From positions 2,294,001 through 2,358,000 of the forward strand of contig NZ_JASKUT010000001.1 of the NCBI RefSeq assembly GCF_030167925.1: a stretch of DNA of 64,000 bases. Direction: 5' to 3'. Numbering within the stretch: the stretch's first letter is position 1; every line of letters starts with the position of its first letter. The notes under the pieces were generated by a model. That model ran no database searches and was not told the origin of the DNA. It saw only the letters and a list, made by a program, of their open reading frames with translations. The stretch comes from Paenibacillus silviterrae. Its GTDB lineage: Bacteria; Bacillota; Bacilli; Paenibacillales; NBRC-103111. Positions 1 to 9,084 of this stretch are shown piece by piece. The position numbers and the translations under genes are program-made.

Positions 1-1
1 G

Positions 2-448
2 GTGCTTGGCGTAAACCTTCGCGGAACCTTCGTCTGCTCTCAGAAGGCTGCAGCCGCCATGAAGACACAGTGCTCCGGCGTTATCATCAACATCGCTTCC
101 ACCCGAGCCTTGATGTCGGAGGCGAATACGGAAGCCTACTCCGCCTCCAAGGGCGGGATCCTGGCACTGACCCACGCCATGGCGGTAAGTCTTGGCCCTT
201 ATGGCATTCGCGTGAACGCCATCAGCCCGGGCTGGATTGAGACAAGAGACTGGCAGAAAGCCTCAAAGGCCGAGGTTCCTGTCCATTCGGAGCGGGACCG
301 TCAGCAGCATCCTGCAGGCCGGGTCGGCCGTCCCGACGATATCGCCGGGGCTTGTCTGTATTTATGCGGAGAACATGCGGGCTTTATTACAGGTCAAAAT
401 CTCGTCATCGACGGCGGCATGACCGTAAAAATGATCTACGAAGAGTAA
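2..448 (+). CDS. SDR family NAD(P)-dependent oxidoreductase (5' partial)
   Basis: This is the C-terminal ~148 residues of a short-chain dehydrogenase; the Rossmann GxxxGxG motif lies upstream of the window. Visible are the N-S region (NIAST), the catalytic Tyr/Lys pair in YSASKGG, the RVNAISPGW segment after it, and the typical SDR ending with GQNLVIDGGMT. The family uses NAD(P)H to interconvert hydroxyl and keto groups on sugars, polyols or acyl chains; the substrate cannot be told from this fragment. The downstream DMT transporter starts 21 bp later with its own ribosome-binding site, so the two are probably co-transcribed. The true start is outside the window. Confidence 0.9.
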   Translation: MLGVNLRGTFVCSQKAAAAMKTQCSGVIINIASTRALMSEANTEAYSASKGGILALTHAMAVSLGPYGIRVNAISPGWIETRDWQKASKAEVPVHSERDRQQHPAGRVGRPDDIAGACLYLCGEHAGFITGQNLVIDGGMTVKMIYEE

Positions 449-469
449 TATACGGGAGGTACTTACAAC

Positions 470-1396
470 ATGTGGTTTGTCTTCGCTGCCGCCTCCGCCC
501 TGAGCTTCGGGCTTCGCGGTATCTTGTACCAATGGACGTCCAAACGGCCGATTGACCGGAATGTCATGCTGCTTGGTGTGTATGTCTCCGGGATGCTGAT
601 CGCTCTGGCGGCCGGGATGGTTGTAAGGCAGCCTTGGACGGTAGAAGCTTGGCTGGGTGTACTGATGGGGCTCTTCTCCTATGTAGCCAACGCTTCCATG
701 TACAAGGGCTTTGCAGTGGCCAAGGCTTCGCTGATCGCGATTTTTACGGCACTCCCTCCTGTCGTTGTGGTTGTGCTGGCTTACTTGTTCTGGGGGGAAA
801 CGCTCAATTCGGTGCAGTTGTCCACCTTCCTGCTGATCGTGGCGGGAATCATTATGCTGAGGTACTCTAATGACTTGTCGCTTCGCAACCTGAAGGGAGC
901 GCAATGGGGCCTGCTTACAATGCTGTTCTTCGCTCTGACGGACCTGACTTCCAAGCAAGCGACGCTGGCGGGTGCCTCTACGTTTCCCGTGCTCGTAACG
1001 ATGTACGCCACGGGCTCGCTGCTGTTCGGTCTTTCCTGGTGGCTGGACCGCAGCCGCAAGGCGCGGATCGAGCTTGCGGCAGGAGCCTCCGAGGTGGCCG
1101 CAGCTTCTGCTGCCGAGAGTGAAAGCGTCAAGACGACAATCCCGGTCATGTGGCCTTCCCGCAAGTCGTTCCTGTGGGGAATGCTCGTGGGGATTACCAA
1201 CATCTGCGGGATGATGTTCGCCTTGCCGGCCTTTCGTCTCGGTATCACCGGTCTCGTATCGGCCGTTCTTGCGATGAACGTGGTGATGGTGCTGCTGTAC
1301 GCCCGGCTCGTGTTGAAGGAGAAATTCACCCGCCTGGAGGTGGCGGGCCTCAGCTGCGCGATTCTGGGTATGGTGCTGCTTAGGCTTGCGGCCTGA
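470..1396 (+). CDS. EamA/DMT superfamily transporter, 308 aa
   Basis: Hydrophobic throughout, with about ten predicted membrane helices in two repeated five-helix halves, the normal layout and length of an EamA (drug/metabolite transporter) permease. A hydrophilic loop at about residues 190-225, rich in Ala, Glu and Ser, separates the halves. The ATG is preceded by GGGAGG at a spacing of about 10. The family exports amino acids, metabolites or drugs; the substrate is unknown. The tight spacing after the SDR gene suggests the two act on a shared small-molecule pathway, which is inference. Confidence 0.85.
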   Translation: MWFVFAAASALSFGLRGILYQWTSKRPIDRNVMLLGVYVSGMLIALAAGMVVRQPWTVEAWLGVLMGLFSYVANASMYKGFAVAKASLIAIFTALPPVVVVVLAYLFWGETLNSVQLSTFLLIVAGIIMLRYSNDLSLRNLKGAQWGLLTMLFFALTDLTSKQATLAGASTFPVLVTMYATGSLLFGLSWWLDRSRKARIELAAGASEVAAASAAESESVKTTIPVMWPSRKSFLWGMLVGITNICGMMFALPAFRLGITGLVSAVLAMNVVMVLLYARLVLKEKFTRLEVAGLSCAILGMVLLRLAA

Positions 1397-1456
1397 TATG
1401 TATGGTACTCTTGCGTGCGGACGGATTGCGCCAGCTTGGACTGGCGATTGAGCGCC

Positions 1457-1660
1457 ATTTCTGCAAATAGGCAGCTTCTCTCCATTATTCCAAACGAAAT
1501 AAGCTCGATTTGTGCGATTGTGCAGCAAGTAAAGGCAGGTTCCCGGGTGTTTCGCCGCCAACGGGCTGACAAAGCTGCTCTATAGCACAATTCCAGGGCC
1601 ACGGGATTCGAAGCGGCAAGCTTTGCTGCCGATTCGCACAAATCTCTGCATTGTAGCAGC
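1457..1660. repeat. Array of five copies of a 19-bp intergenic motif
   Basis: The 290-bp gap holds no convincing gene but five 19-bp copies of a degenerate motif, A-W-Y-T-S-TGC-N6-GCAGC. Plus-strand copies are at 1457-1475, 1508-1526 and 1642-1660; minus-strand copies are at 1574-1592 and 1625-1643. The TGC to GCAGC spacing is exactly six bases in every copy while the six bases vary, so the outer parts look constrained. Copies 2 and 4 form an inverted repeat matching at 19 of 22 bases. It could be a REP/BOX-like interspersed element or a source of structured RNA. Confidence 0.6.
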
Positions 1661-1686
1661 TTTGCACCCTCTAGGGAAAGCAACAA

Positions 1687-1746
1687 AAACAGGCCTGCCG
1701 AAGGAAGAAGGAGCGGAAGCTTCTTTTTTCAACGTCAGGCCTGTTT
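1687..1746 (-). terminator. Rho-independent terminator of the yhaO-yhaN operon
   Basis: Perfect 11-bp inverted arms at 1687-1697 and 1736-1746 (AAACAGGCCTG) enclose a 38-base loop. Read on the minus strand the hairpin is followed by a T-rich tract, and it lies 14 bp past the yhaN stop codon. Confidence 0.75.
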
Positions 1747-1759
1747 CCTATATAAATAT

Positions 1760-4700
1760 TCACAGCTCGATGACCGTCTCCCTAGGGAAGAAGCGCACAA
1801 ACCGGTCACGCACATGCTCATGGCAGGTGAAGAGCAATAGTTGGTGCCGTTCCGCCAGCTCTTGCAATAAACGGAGACTGTGCTCCAAACGTTCCTCGTC
1901 GAAATTGACGAAAATATCGTCCATCACCAGCGGCAGCTTAAGCCCGCTGGCGGCATACTCGTCCGCCAGTGCCAGACGAATGCACAGGTACATCTGCTCC
2001 GCCGTTCCCCGGCTGAGCCGGGCGGTTTCCACCAAGGCTCCTCCCGCCCTTTCGGCCAGCACCGTCTGCTCTCCTATCGGCGCCACAATTCTCGTGAACC
2101 GTCCGCCCGTCATACGTTCGAAATACTCCGACGCCCTCTGCATGACCGAGGGCTGCTTGTCCTGCTCATACAGCCGCTTTGCCTTCGAGATCAGCGCGGC
2201 ACTCATGGCGTGGACCGCGTAGCGCTTTACTTGCTCCATCAGCTCCGACCTTCGTTCCTCCACCCGCTGCAGCTTGTCGGCATGATCGGCACCGTCCTCC
2301 AGCCGCTCCATCTCGTATTTCCTGCGGCCTCGCAGCTCCCTTAGCTCCTCCAGTCGCTGCGACAGGCGCGATGTCTCTTCGGCAGCCTCGCCGCCTCGGC
2401 GCTGAAGCTCGGCTTCATCGGAGACGGCCATCTCCTCCTCGAGCCGGCTCAGCTGCTCGTCCGTGAACCATGCCCGGATCGCCAGCAGCGTCTGACGGCG
2501 CTCGGCCTGCAGCTGCTCCCGCTGCTTCGCTTGCCGCTCCGCATGGCGCAGCGCCTCCTCGCCGTCCGCGCCGGCCTCGGCGAACAGCTCCGCGAGCCGC
2601 GCGGCGACGCGGGCCTGCTGCGCCTCCAGCAGCGCGAGCTGCTCCAGCGCGGCGGCCCGCTCCAGCGCCGCCTCCTCGCTGCGCCGCCGCAGCTCCAGCT
2701 GGCGCTGCCCGGCCTGCCGGCGCTCCCGCAGCGCCACGCCGGGCTGCCGCGCAGCGTCCGCGCCGAGCAGCGCCGACACGGCCGCCTCGAAGCGCGCGGC
2801 CTGCTCGCGCAGCGCGGCCACCCGCGCCCGCTGGCGGCGCTGCCGCTGCAGCTGCTGCTGCGCCTGCTCCGCCAGCTGCAGCAGCTCCGGCGCCGCTTCG
2901 GCGCTGGCCGCCGCAGGCAGCCGCAGCCCGCGCAGCCACGCGGCGCGGCGCTCCGCCAGCGCGGCACCGGCGCGGGCGTGCCGCTCGCGGCGCACGGCCA
3001 GCTGCGCCTGCTGCGCGCGCAGCTCGGCGAGCCGCTCGGCGGCGGCGCGGCGGCCGGCGTGCAGCGCGCCGGCGGCGAGCAGCTGCGCCTCGAGCGCGTC
3101 GAGCCACGGCTCGATGCGCTCGGGCGGCAGCGGCCAGCCGGCGCTGTCCCGCGGCTCGCGCTGCCCGCGCGGCGCCCAGGCGGCGCCGAAGGGGGCGCTT
3201 GCCGCTTCCGCAGCGGCAGCCTGCTCGCCGGGCACGCCGCTGCGCTGCAGCTGGGCGAGCTCCCGCTGCAGCTGCGCCTCAAGCGGCTGCAGCCGAGCGC
3301 GCAGCTCTGCAAGCCGCGGCAGACCGCCGGCGCGGTGACGGCGGCGCGTCAGCAGGAGGCTGCCGCCGAGCAGCAGCACCAGCAGCGCAGCGGCAAGCCC
3401 CGGCTGGCCAACGAAGGCGACCGCCGCAGGCACAGCCATCGCCAGGACATACACCACGGCTCGCGTCGAGCCGGACAAGCCTGCTTCACTGCCCTCGGCC
3501 TCCTCGGCGTAACGCAGCTCCAGCTGTGCCTCCTTCCATTGATGATACCGTCTTCTCACCGAACGGATCTGGTGAAGCAGCTGCTCCCAATCCGCCGCCT
3601 CGTCCGAATCCGAACCGGAAGCGTCACCGCGCAGCTCCAGCTCATCCTGAAGACTCTCCTGATCGCGCTGCAGCTGCCGTTCCTCCTGCTGCCAGGCGCG
3701 CTGAGCCTCGCGCAGCTCCAGAGCCTGCTCCCTCAGCAGCACGAAGGAATCCAAGGAGGCGGCATCCGCCTCCTGCCATTCGGGACTAACGAGCCGAAGC
3801 AAGCGCTCCAGCTCCTGCTCGCCGACCCTGAGCTCCGCTTCCGCCTCGGCCAGCTGCCGTTTCGTCTCCTCATAGACCGGCCGCTCCTCCAGCAGCGCTT
3901 CCAGCCTCGGCAGCTCTGCAAGCATCGTCTCATCCCGCTCCGTTTCAAGCTCCTCCATAAGGCGAGCCTTCTCGGCGGCTACCCGCTGCAGCTTATCCTG
4001 CTCGGCCGTCAACTGTGCCAGCTCGCCCTGGAGCGACTCCATCCGGCGCACGGCATCCTCGGGCAGCTCCGTTACGGCCTTCAGCCCGGCGAGCTCTTCC
4101 TCCGCATCGCGCAGCCGCAGCCATAGCGGCCTTGCCTTCAGGCATTTCTTCAGCCATTCCAGCTCATGCTGCTTTAAGCCAAGCTCCGCTTCACTTCGGA
4201 CAATCTGCTCCTCCAGCTGCGACGCAGCCTCTCGAAGCCTATCGTATTGCTCCGATAAGCTCATACTCTGGCGTAGCTCCCTTTGCGCCTGCTCCAGCCC
4301 TTCCAGGGAGCGGTTCATCGCCGGCATCCGGCCCCGGGGCTTATACAGCTGCTCCAGCTCGGAGGCCAGCTTCTTCTCCGCTTGGCGAATGGAAGAGCTG
4401 CCCACACCAAGCCCCGCACTGTACAAATAAGCGCTCACTTCATCGCTATGCAGCGTACGGAGCTCCTGCAGCTCCGTCAGGCCGAAGGCGAACAAGCTGC
4501 GATACAGCTCCGCGCTCATGCCCCGGACCAGCTCCGCCAGCTCCCGTTCGCCCCCGATCCGTCCGTCCTCATAGATGACGCGAACCGTCCCTGACGCCGA
4601 ACCCTTGCCGCGACCGCTGCCGGACGCCCCGTCCCAGCGTTCGACCCGGATGCGCTGCCCCTCCTCGTCAACCAGCGCAAGCGCACCGCCGTGCATACCG

Positions 4701-4891
4701 CCGAATGAGGGGGTATAACGGGTGGCAGAGCCTCTGGCCGGGAAGCCGAACAGCATCGCGCGGATAAAACCGGTCAGCGTACTCTTGCCCGCCTCATTAC
4801 GGCCATAGATCAGCGTGACCTGAGAATCCGTCCGAAGCTCCCGCTCCCGGAGAGCGCCGAAGCCCTGAATTTCCATGCGTTCGATTTTCAT
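1760..4891 (-). CDS. yhaN: YhaN-like SMC/Rad50-type ATPase, 1043 aa
   Basis: Large ABC-type ATPase of the SbcC/Rad50 kind, predicted to act with the nuclease YhaO on DNA ends. The N-terminus holds a Walker A (GRNEAGKST, about residues 30-38) after a typical opening KIERMEIQGFG; the C-terminal lobe holds the signature LSRGTAEQ and the Walker B segment LPLVMDDIF followed by a conserved His-containing end (FTCHEH). Between them lie about 750 residues of charged coiled coil, broken near residues 470-510 by a hydrophobic stretch that could be membrane-associated. The middle (about residues 520-800) is extremely rich in Ala, Arg, Leu and Gln with GC-rich codons. It follows yhaO by 55 bp; the start has GGAGGAG eight bases upstream. 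Confidence 0.85.
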   Translation of the reverse strand: MKIERMEIQGFGALRERELRTDSQVTLIYGRNEAGKSTLTGFIRAMLFGFPARGSATRYTPSFGGMHGGALALVDEEGQRIRVERWDGASGSGRGKGSASGTVRVIYEDGRIGGERELAELVRGMSAELYRSLFAFGLTELQELRTLHSDEVSAYLYSAGLGVGSSSIRQAEKKLASELEQLYKPRGRMPAMNRSLEGLEQAQRELRQSMSLSEQYDRLREAASQLEEQIVRSEAELGLKQHELEWLKKCLKARPLWLRLRDAEEELAGLKAVTELPEDAVRRMESLQGELAQLTAEQDKLQRVAAEKARLMEELETERDETMLAELPRLEALLEERPVYEETKRQLAEAEAELRVGEQELERLLRLVSPEWQEADAASLDSFVLLREQALELREAQRAWQQEERQLQRDQESLQDELELRGDASGSDSDEAADWEQLLHQIRSVRRRYHQWKEAQLELRYAEEAEGSEAGLSGSTRAVVYVLAMAVPAAVAFVGQPGLAAALLVLLLGGSLLLTRRRHRAGGLPRLAELRARLQPLEAQLQRELAQLQRSGVPGEQAAAAEAASAPFGAAWAPRGQREPRDSAGWPLPPERIEPWLDALEAQLLAAGALHAGRRAAAERLAELRAQQAQLAVRRERHARAGAALAERRAAWLRGLRLPAAASAEAAPELLQLAEQAQQQLQRQRRQRARVAALREQAARFEAAVSALLGADAARQPGVALRERRQAGQRQLELRRRSEEAALERAAALEQLALLEAQQARVAARLAELFAEAGADGEEALRHAERQAKQREQLQAERRQTLLAIRAWFTDEQLSRLEEEMAVSDEAELQRRGGEAAEETSRLSQRLEELRELRGRRKYEMERLEDGADHADKLQRVEERRSELMEQVKRYAVHAMSAALISKAKRLYEQDKQPSVMQRASEYFERMTGGRFTRIVAPIGEQTVLAERAGGALVETARLSRGTAEQMYLCIRLALADEYAASGLKLPLVMDDIFVNFDEERLEHSLRLLQELAERHQLLLFTCHEHVRDRFVRFFPRETVIEL

Positions 4892-4946
4892 GCTATGCTC
4901 CTCCGTTCCTTACCGCAGTGCATCGAATCGTCCACCGGCACTATGC

Positions 4947-6224
4947 TCATCCGGTACCCCCCGGGCCGTCCGCCTGCAGCAGCACTACGGCCAGCTCCTC
5001 CGCTTCCTGCAGCCACACCGACAGCTCCTCCGGGTTTACCGAAGCCAGCAAAGACCGAAGCGTCTGCTGCGTCAACAGCGGCTCGAGCGCCTCCTGCGCG
5101 AAGCCGGCGAGGCCGTCCGGGTCCTTGTGCAGCTCCTCCGCAAGCCGCAGCATATCCCCGAGGAAGCCCGGTTCACCCCGCAAGCGCTCCTGATCTACCG
5201 GACTTTGCGTCCGGTCCTCCACCGATACGATCCACATATCGCTTTGCAGCTGAAGACAGCGCCCCCTGAGATAGGCCGTCAGCTCTCCAAGGGCACCGCC
5301 GCGTCGAAGCATTTCCTTGACCGGTCCGCGGCCTTCAAGTACTAGGCGAACCAAGACAGCCCGCTCACCGGCTTCCTCCCGAAGCCCCTCCAGACTTATC
5401 TCCAGCAGATCCTTTACATCCTGCTCCGTTGCCGCTGCTCCGGCATCGATCACACTTTCCAGCCAGCGAACGTCATCCAGCGCCTCAAACCTCAGTCTCG
5501 TCTCCCCTGCACGGTCCACTTCCACGAGATAACAGCCGCGCGCTCCCGTCTCGCGGATATGTCTGCCTTGGGGATTGCCCGGATATACGATCCAAGGCCG
5601 TTCCTGAAGCACCGCTCGAGTATGTATGTGCCCCAGGGCCCAATAGTCCAGCCCGCTGGCTGCCAGCTCCGAGCGCCGGCAAGGCGCATAATTGTCATGC
5701 GCGGCATCCCCGTCCACGTTGGTATGAAGAAGCCCGATATGGTATAAGCCGTCCTCATAGCGGCGAAAGCCCAGGGACAGATTCTCCGTCACGGCAGCCT
5801 GTCCGAAGGAAATGCCCGAAATGCGGGATACCTCTTCCCCCGCACGGTTCCGCAGCACAACACTTTCCACTTGCTCACAGCCGAAAACCTTGACCGTAGA
5901 CGGCCAATCCAGCCTTGCGGCATGTCCCTCCAGCAGCGGATCGTGATTTCCGTGAATCAAAAAGGCGGGTATCCCATGCCCCGCCAGCGTCTGCATTGCC
6001 TGTTGAAATTGAAATTGCGCCTTCAGCGAGCGGTCCTTCAGGTCGTATACATCGCCGCTGATGAGCACGGCATCCGCCTGCTCCCGTACGGCCAACGCGA
6101 CCAAACGCTCGAGAGCGAGGAAGGTCGAAGCCTTCACCCGCTCCCTGAGCTTATCCGGCAGCCCCGTCAAGCCCCGGAACGGGCTGTCGAGATGCAGATC
6201 CGCCGCATGTATGAATCGAAGCAT
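4947..6224 (-). CDS. yhaO: YhaO-like metallophosphoesterase / DNA repair exonuclease, 425 aa
   Basis: Mre11/SbcD-type calcineurin-fold nuclease. The metal-binding motifs are all present: D-x-H in HAADLHLD near residue 9, GDVYD, GNHD and the GHIH segment. The C-terminal part is a poorly conserved acidic capping region. It should form a two-subunit DNA-end-processing complex with the downstream YhaN ATPase. Two ATGs lie six bases apart; GCGAGGG touches the first (6230) but is optimally spaced from the second (6224), so 6224 is preferred. The gene follows the glycosyltransferase stop by 18 bp and is probably in one operon with it, although the functions seem unrelated. Confidence 0.88.
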   Translation of the reverse strand: MLRFIHAADLHLDSPFRGLTGLPDKLRERVKASTFLALERLVALAVREQADAVLISGDVYDLKDRSLKAQFQFQQAMQTLAGHGIPAFLIHGNHDPLLEGHAARLDWPSTVKVFGCEQVESVVLRNRAGEEVSRISGISFGQAAVTENLSLGFRRYEDGLYHIGLLHTNVDGDAAHDNYAPCRRSELAASGLDYWALGHIHTRAVLQERPWIVYPGNPQGRHIRETGARGCYLVEVDRAGETRLRFEALDDVRWLESVIDAGAAATEQDVKDLLEISLEGLREEAGERAVLVRLVLEGRGPVKEMLRRGGALGELTAYLRGRCLQLQSDMWIVSVEDRTQSPVDQERLRGEPGFLGDMLRLAEELHKDPDGLAGFAQEALEPLLTQQTLRSLLASVNPEELSVWLQEAEELAVVLLQADGPGGTG

Positions 6225-6242
6225 GCTCATCCCTCGCCCAAC

Positions 6243-7373
6243 CTATGATTTCTTACGGTACGTACGGTACACATTGCGCAGCTGCTGAACGACCGTCGTC
6301 ATAGAATAAGACTTCAGCGCCCGGTCCAGTGCGACTCTAGCCATATTATATCTGTAGATCGGGTCGCCGATCACCTTCTCCAGGGCGGTCGCCAGCGCCT
6401 GGACATCGTCTACCGGCACCAGCAAACCGTTAGTTCCGTGCTCGATCTGCTCGGCGATCCCGCCCACATCGGTCCCGACCACCGCAAGACCGCACAGCGA
6501 CGCTTCGGCGAAAACCGATCCGAAGGCTTCCGCCCGAGACGGAAGCACGAATACGTCGAAAAACGGCATAAAGTCTTCCGGATGCAGCATGTATCCGTAG
6601 AAAATCGTATCCTCATAAATGCCGAGCTCCTGCGCAAGCTCCTCCAGGTTCGGCCGCATCGGTCCGTCGCCGATCAGGTGCAGCACGAACGTGTGACCGC
6701 GCCGTTTCAGCTCGGAGCAAGCCTTAAGCAGAATGTCCAGGCCCTTCGCCGGGACCAGACGGCATACCGTAATCAGCTGCGGCACCTGATTCTCATGGTG
6801 CACAGGGCGGAAGCGTTTCTCGTCAAAGCCGTTCGGAATGACCCCGATCCGCTCCGGCTCCTGTACATAATCCGACAAATATTGTTTAAAGGAGTTGGAG
6901 ACCGTAAACAGCTGATCCAGCCGGTCCTCCAGCTCCCGATAAATGGAGGTAAGGAACAAATGCTCCGGACCGCCCTCTTGAATTTTCCCGTTCAGCATGA
7001 GCTCCCGTTCATAGCTCGAGTGAATCGTCATGAGCACCGGCGTATCCGGGAACAGCTGCTTCATGACCAGCGCAGCGATCGGATGATGGGCATGGATGAG
7101 ATCGTACCGCTTCTTGATCCGCATCTTCGTCCACCATACGTAATCCTTATAGGTTTGAATATATTTATCTACTATCGGATGACCCGCATAAATCGTCCAA
7201 TCGAATGTGGCGAAGGCGACCTCCTCCGTCCCCTTGCCGCGGATTCGCTTCGGAAGCGAGAACAGCTCCATCTCCCAGCCTCGTTTATTAAATCGATCCA
7301 GCATAAAAGGAACCATGGATGAAACTCCGCCCGGCTGCTCCGGCGGAAAAAATAGTGCCTGAAGTATTTGCAT
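6243..7373 (-). CDS. Family 4 glycosyltransferase, 376 aa
   Basis: GT-B fold retaining glycosyltransferase of family GT4. The N-terminus shows the nucleotide-diphosphosugar glycosyltransferase opening with a PPEQPGGVSS loop for donor binding; the C-terminal half shows GRLVPAKG-like CRLVPAKGLD, GDGPMRPNLE, and the E-x7-E motif in EAFGSVFAEA. It should transfer a sugar from a nucleotide donor to a lipid, glycan or spore-surface acceptor; the acceptor is unknown. The ATG at 7373 has GGGAGGG six bases upstream, while longer upstream extensions of the frame lack a ribosome-binding site. It is first of a three-gene minus-strand run with yhaO and yhaN. Confidence 0.85.
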   Translation of the reverse strand: MQILQALFFPPEQPGGVSSMVPFMLDRFNKRGWEMELFSLPKRIRGKGTEEVAFATFDWTIYAGHPIVDKYIQTYKDYVWWTKMRIKKRYDLIHAHHPIAALVMKQLFPDTPVLMTIHSSYERELMLNGKIQEGGPEHLFLTSIYRELEDRLDQLFTVSNSFKQYLSDYVQEPERIGVIPNGFDEKRFRPVHHENQVPQLITVCRLVPAKGLDILLKACSELKRRGHTFVLHLIGDGPMRPNLEELAQELGIYEDTIFYGYMLHPEDFMPFFDVFVLPSRAEAFGSVFAEASLCGLAVVGTDVGGIAEQIEHGTNGLLVPVDDVQALATALEKVIGDPIYRYNMARVALDRALKSYSMTTVVQQLRNVYRTYRKKS

Positions 7374-7465
7374 GTTACCCTCCCGGATGTTTTGCGGACA
7401 AAAAAATGACAACTGCCGCCACTCTATCATCCTATCAGTTTCACTGTATTCCGACAAGATCAGAC

Positions 7466-7495
7466 TTCACCAAACGAATATATGTTTGCTATAAT
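7466..7495 (+). promoter_or_regulatory. Sigma-A promoter of the GGDEF gene
   Basis: TTCACC (7466-7471), an 18-bp spacer and a perfect TATAAT (7490-7495), about 40 bp before the GGDEF start codon. Confidence 0.6.
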
Positions 7496-7534
7496 GATAG
7501 AGTAACAAACCCCGAGGACGGAGGCTTTTTCCAT

Positions 7535-8692
7535 TTGATGACGCTTACTGATGTTACTCTCAGTACTATAATATTCGGTCCGCTCGGAGCGGTGATGATC
7601 CGCTGCATGATGATCTCCATTTTGCTGATGAGCCTGCTGGTCTCGTTTCGGCTGCTTATGTCCCGCAGGAAAATCGGCTACTTCTCCATCGCGCTGGCGC
7701 TCGGCCTCGTCCTGATCCAATACGGGCAGCTGCTCGGGCAAGCCTTCAGCACGGAGTCCGGCGAAACCGGCATCTACATAGAGCTGCTATTGAAGCTGCT
7801 GTCCTTCGTCATGATCAATATCGGCATCTATCAGCTGTATAACGTTACGCGCAAACGGGATTTCATCATTTTCGGGCTGTTTCTCTCCGCCACGATTGCC
7901 ATTTCAATGACGTACTGGTATGTACCCGTGTGGCTTGAGGGCAGCGGAGCGCAGCTGAGCCTGATCCGGACGCTCGGTCCGGAGCTGTATTTGTTTCTGC
8001 TCATCTTCCTCAGCTTCATGCTGGTCAACCCGCGCATCGGCCAGAACGGGAAATTTCAGATGATGCTGACGATTTATTTTGCCGCTCATATGATTCATGT
8101 CGCGAATGTATATTTGTTCGGAGGCACGCAGGCCGGGCTTATGCTGCTCGAGCTTGTGGTGCCGGTTTTCTTCTACATCGTGCTGTTCCTGTTCATTGTG
8201 GAAAGGGTCATCGAAATCATGCAGGCCATCTACAATTCGTCGATTACCGACGGGTTGACCAAGCTGTATAACCGCAAATACTTCTATAAACGGGTCAGCC
8301 AATATGTTCTTCAGAAAATACCGGTATCCGTCCTGTTCAGCGATATCGACAACTTCAAGAAGCTCAATGACACAAAGGGGCACGCCATGGGCGATCAGGT
8401 GTTGAAGCAGGTAGCCCAGATTATCCGTGAGGAAGCGGAGGATATCGGCGTTTGCGGAAGGTACGGCGGTGAGGAGATGGTTGTGCTTGTAACTGACGTT
8501 GAAGTGGACGCGGGAGAGCTTGCGGAGCGAATACGGGCACGAGTGGAGTCGGAAACGATCGTAACGGTGAGCATGGGACTAGCGGCTTACCATAAGGGTG
8601 TCTCGACGGAGCAGCTGATCAAGGAAGCCGATGAGGCCATGTATCAGGCCAAAACGACCGGCAAGAACAAGGTCATTTTATTTTCCGCGTAA
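7535..8692 (+). CDS. Membrane-bound GGDEF diguanylate cyclase-like protein, 385 aa
   Basis: The first ~225 residues are seven or so hydrophobic helices; the last ~160 are a GGDEF domain. Visible are the opening DGLTKLYNRKYF, the metal-binding FSDIDNFKKLND, and the signature loop RYGGEEM in place of GGDEF. GGEEF variants can be active; the final Met instead of Phe is unusual. No RxxD inhibitory site is seen before the signature. It probably makes cyclic di-GMP in response to a membrane signal, with activity unproven. GGAGG lies 10 bases before a TTG (7535) and 13 before an ATG (7538), so the start is one of these two. Confidence 0.82.
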   Translation: MMTLTDVTLSTIIFGPLGAVMIRCMMISILLMSLLVSFRLLMSRRKIGYFSIALALGLVLIQYGQLLGQAFSTESGETGIYIELLLKLLSFVMINIGIYQLYNVTRKRDFIIFGLFLSATIAISMTYWYVPVWLEGSGAQLSLIRTLGPELYLFLLIFLSFMLVNPRIGQNGKFQMMLTIYFAAHMIHVANVYLFGGTQAGLMLLELVVPVFFYIVLFLFIVERVIEIMQAIYNSSITDGLTKLYNRKYFYKRVSQYVLQKIPVSVLFSDIDNFKKLNDTKGHAMGDQVLKQVAQIIREEAEDIGVCGRYGGEEMVVLVTDVEVDAGELAERIRARVESETIVTVSMGLAAYHKGVSTEQLIKEADEAMYQAKTTGKNKVILFSA

Positions 8693-8723
8693 AAGTAAAA
8701 AATGGGGATCGACAACGGCAAAG

Positions 8724-8765
8724 CGGACTTTCATGCAGCGGATGCGTATGAAAGTCCGTTTCTTT
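8724..8765 (+). terminator. Terminator after the GGDEF gene
   Basis: Perfect 11-bp stem CGGACTTTCAT at 8724-8734 pairing with 8748-8758, 13-base loop, followed by TTTCTTT. Confidence 0.8.
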
Positions 8766-8780
8766 GTACCGTGACCCGCG

Positions 8781-8990
8781 TTATTCGATAAGAAACAGCT
8801 CATCAATCGGTTGCTCCAGCAGATCACTGATTTTCTTGGCGGTACCCGGGCCGACGGGCTTCACCGATCGCTCCAGCAAGCTGATATAAGCATAGCTTAG
8901 CCCTGTCTGTGCGGCCAAATCACGCTGTGTCATCCCCTTGGCGATGCGTGCCCGTATTATGGCGTTCGTTTTGGCCCTAATTTTCACCAT
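8781..8990 (-). CDS. Xre-family small HTH regulator, 69 aa
   Basis: Single-domain helix-turn-helix protein: GMTQRDLAAQTGLSYAYISLLERS is shared in pattern with Cro/C1 repressors, with the recognition helix around SYAYISLLE. No other domain. The start at 8990 has GGGAG nearby, whereas the longer frame to 9020 lacks one. It is transcribed away from a second Xre protein starting at 9186, and the two share a 195-bp control region with face-away promoters, so cross-regulation is likely but not shown. Confidence 0.8.
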   Translation of the reverse strand: MVKIRAKTNAIIRARIAKGMTQRDLAAQTGLSYAYISLLERSVKPVGPGTAKKISDLLEQPIDELFLIE

Positions 8991-9021
8991 CCCGCTCCCA
9001 CCCCTCCCAACATCTACCATG

Positions 9022-9050
9022 ATTATAGCAATCTCATTTTACTAGTGCAA
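9022..9050 (-). promoter_or_regulatory. Sigma-A promoter of the minus-strand Xre gene
   Basis: On the minus strand TTGCAC (9045-9050), 17-bp spacer, TATAAT (9022-9027). Close to consensus. Confidence 0.7.
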
Positions 9051-9084
9051 CCATTTTTGTTTACATTTGTATTTGACAATTCAA

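Noticed and set aside
362..1561. 399-codon minus-strand frame across the DMT transporter
   Set aside because: Composition is His/Arg/Gln-rich as in antisense shadows, and the plus-strand frame encodes a recognisable transporter.
2415..3789. Long Ala/Arg/Pro-rich open frames on both strands within yhaN
   Set aside because: They arise from the GC-rich low-complexity tract; no ribosome-binding site or domain, and yhaN is clearly the coding frame.
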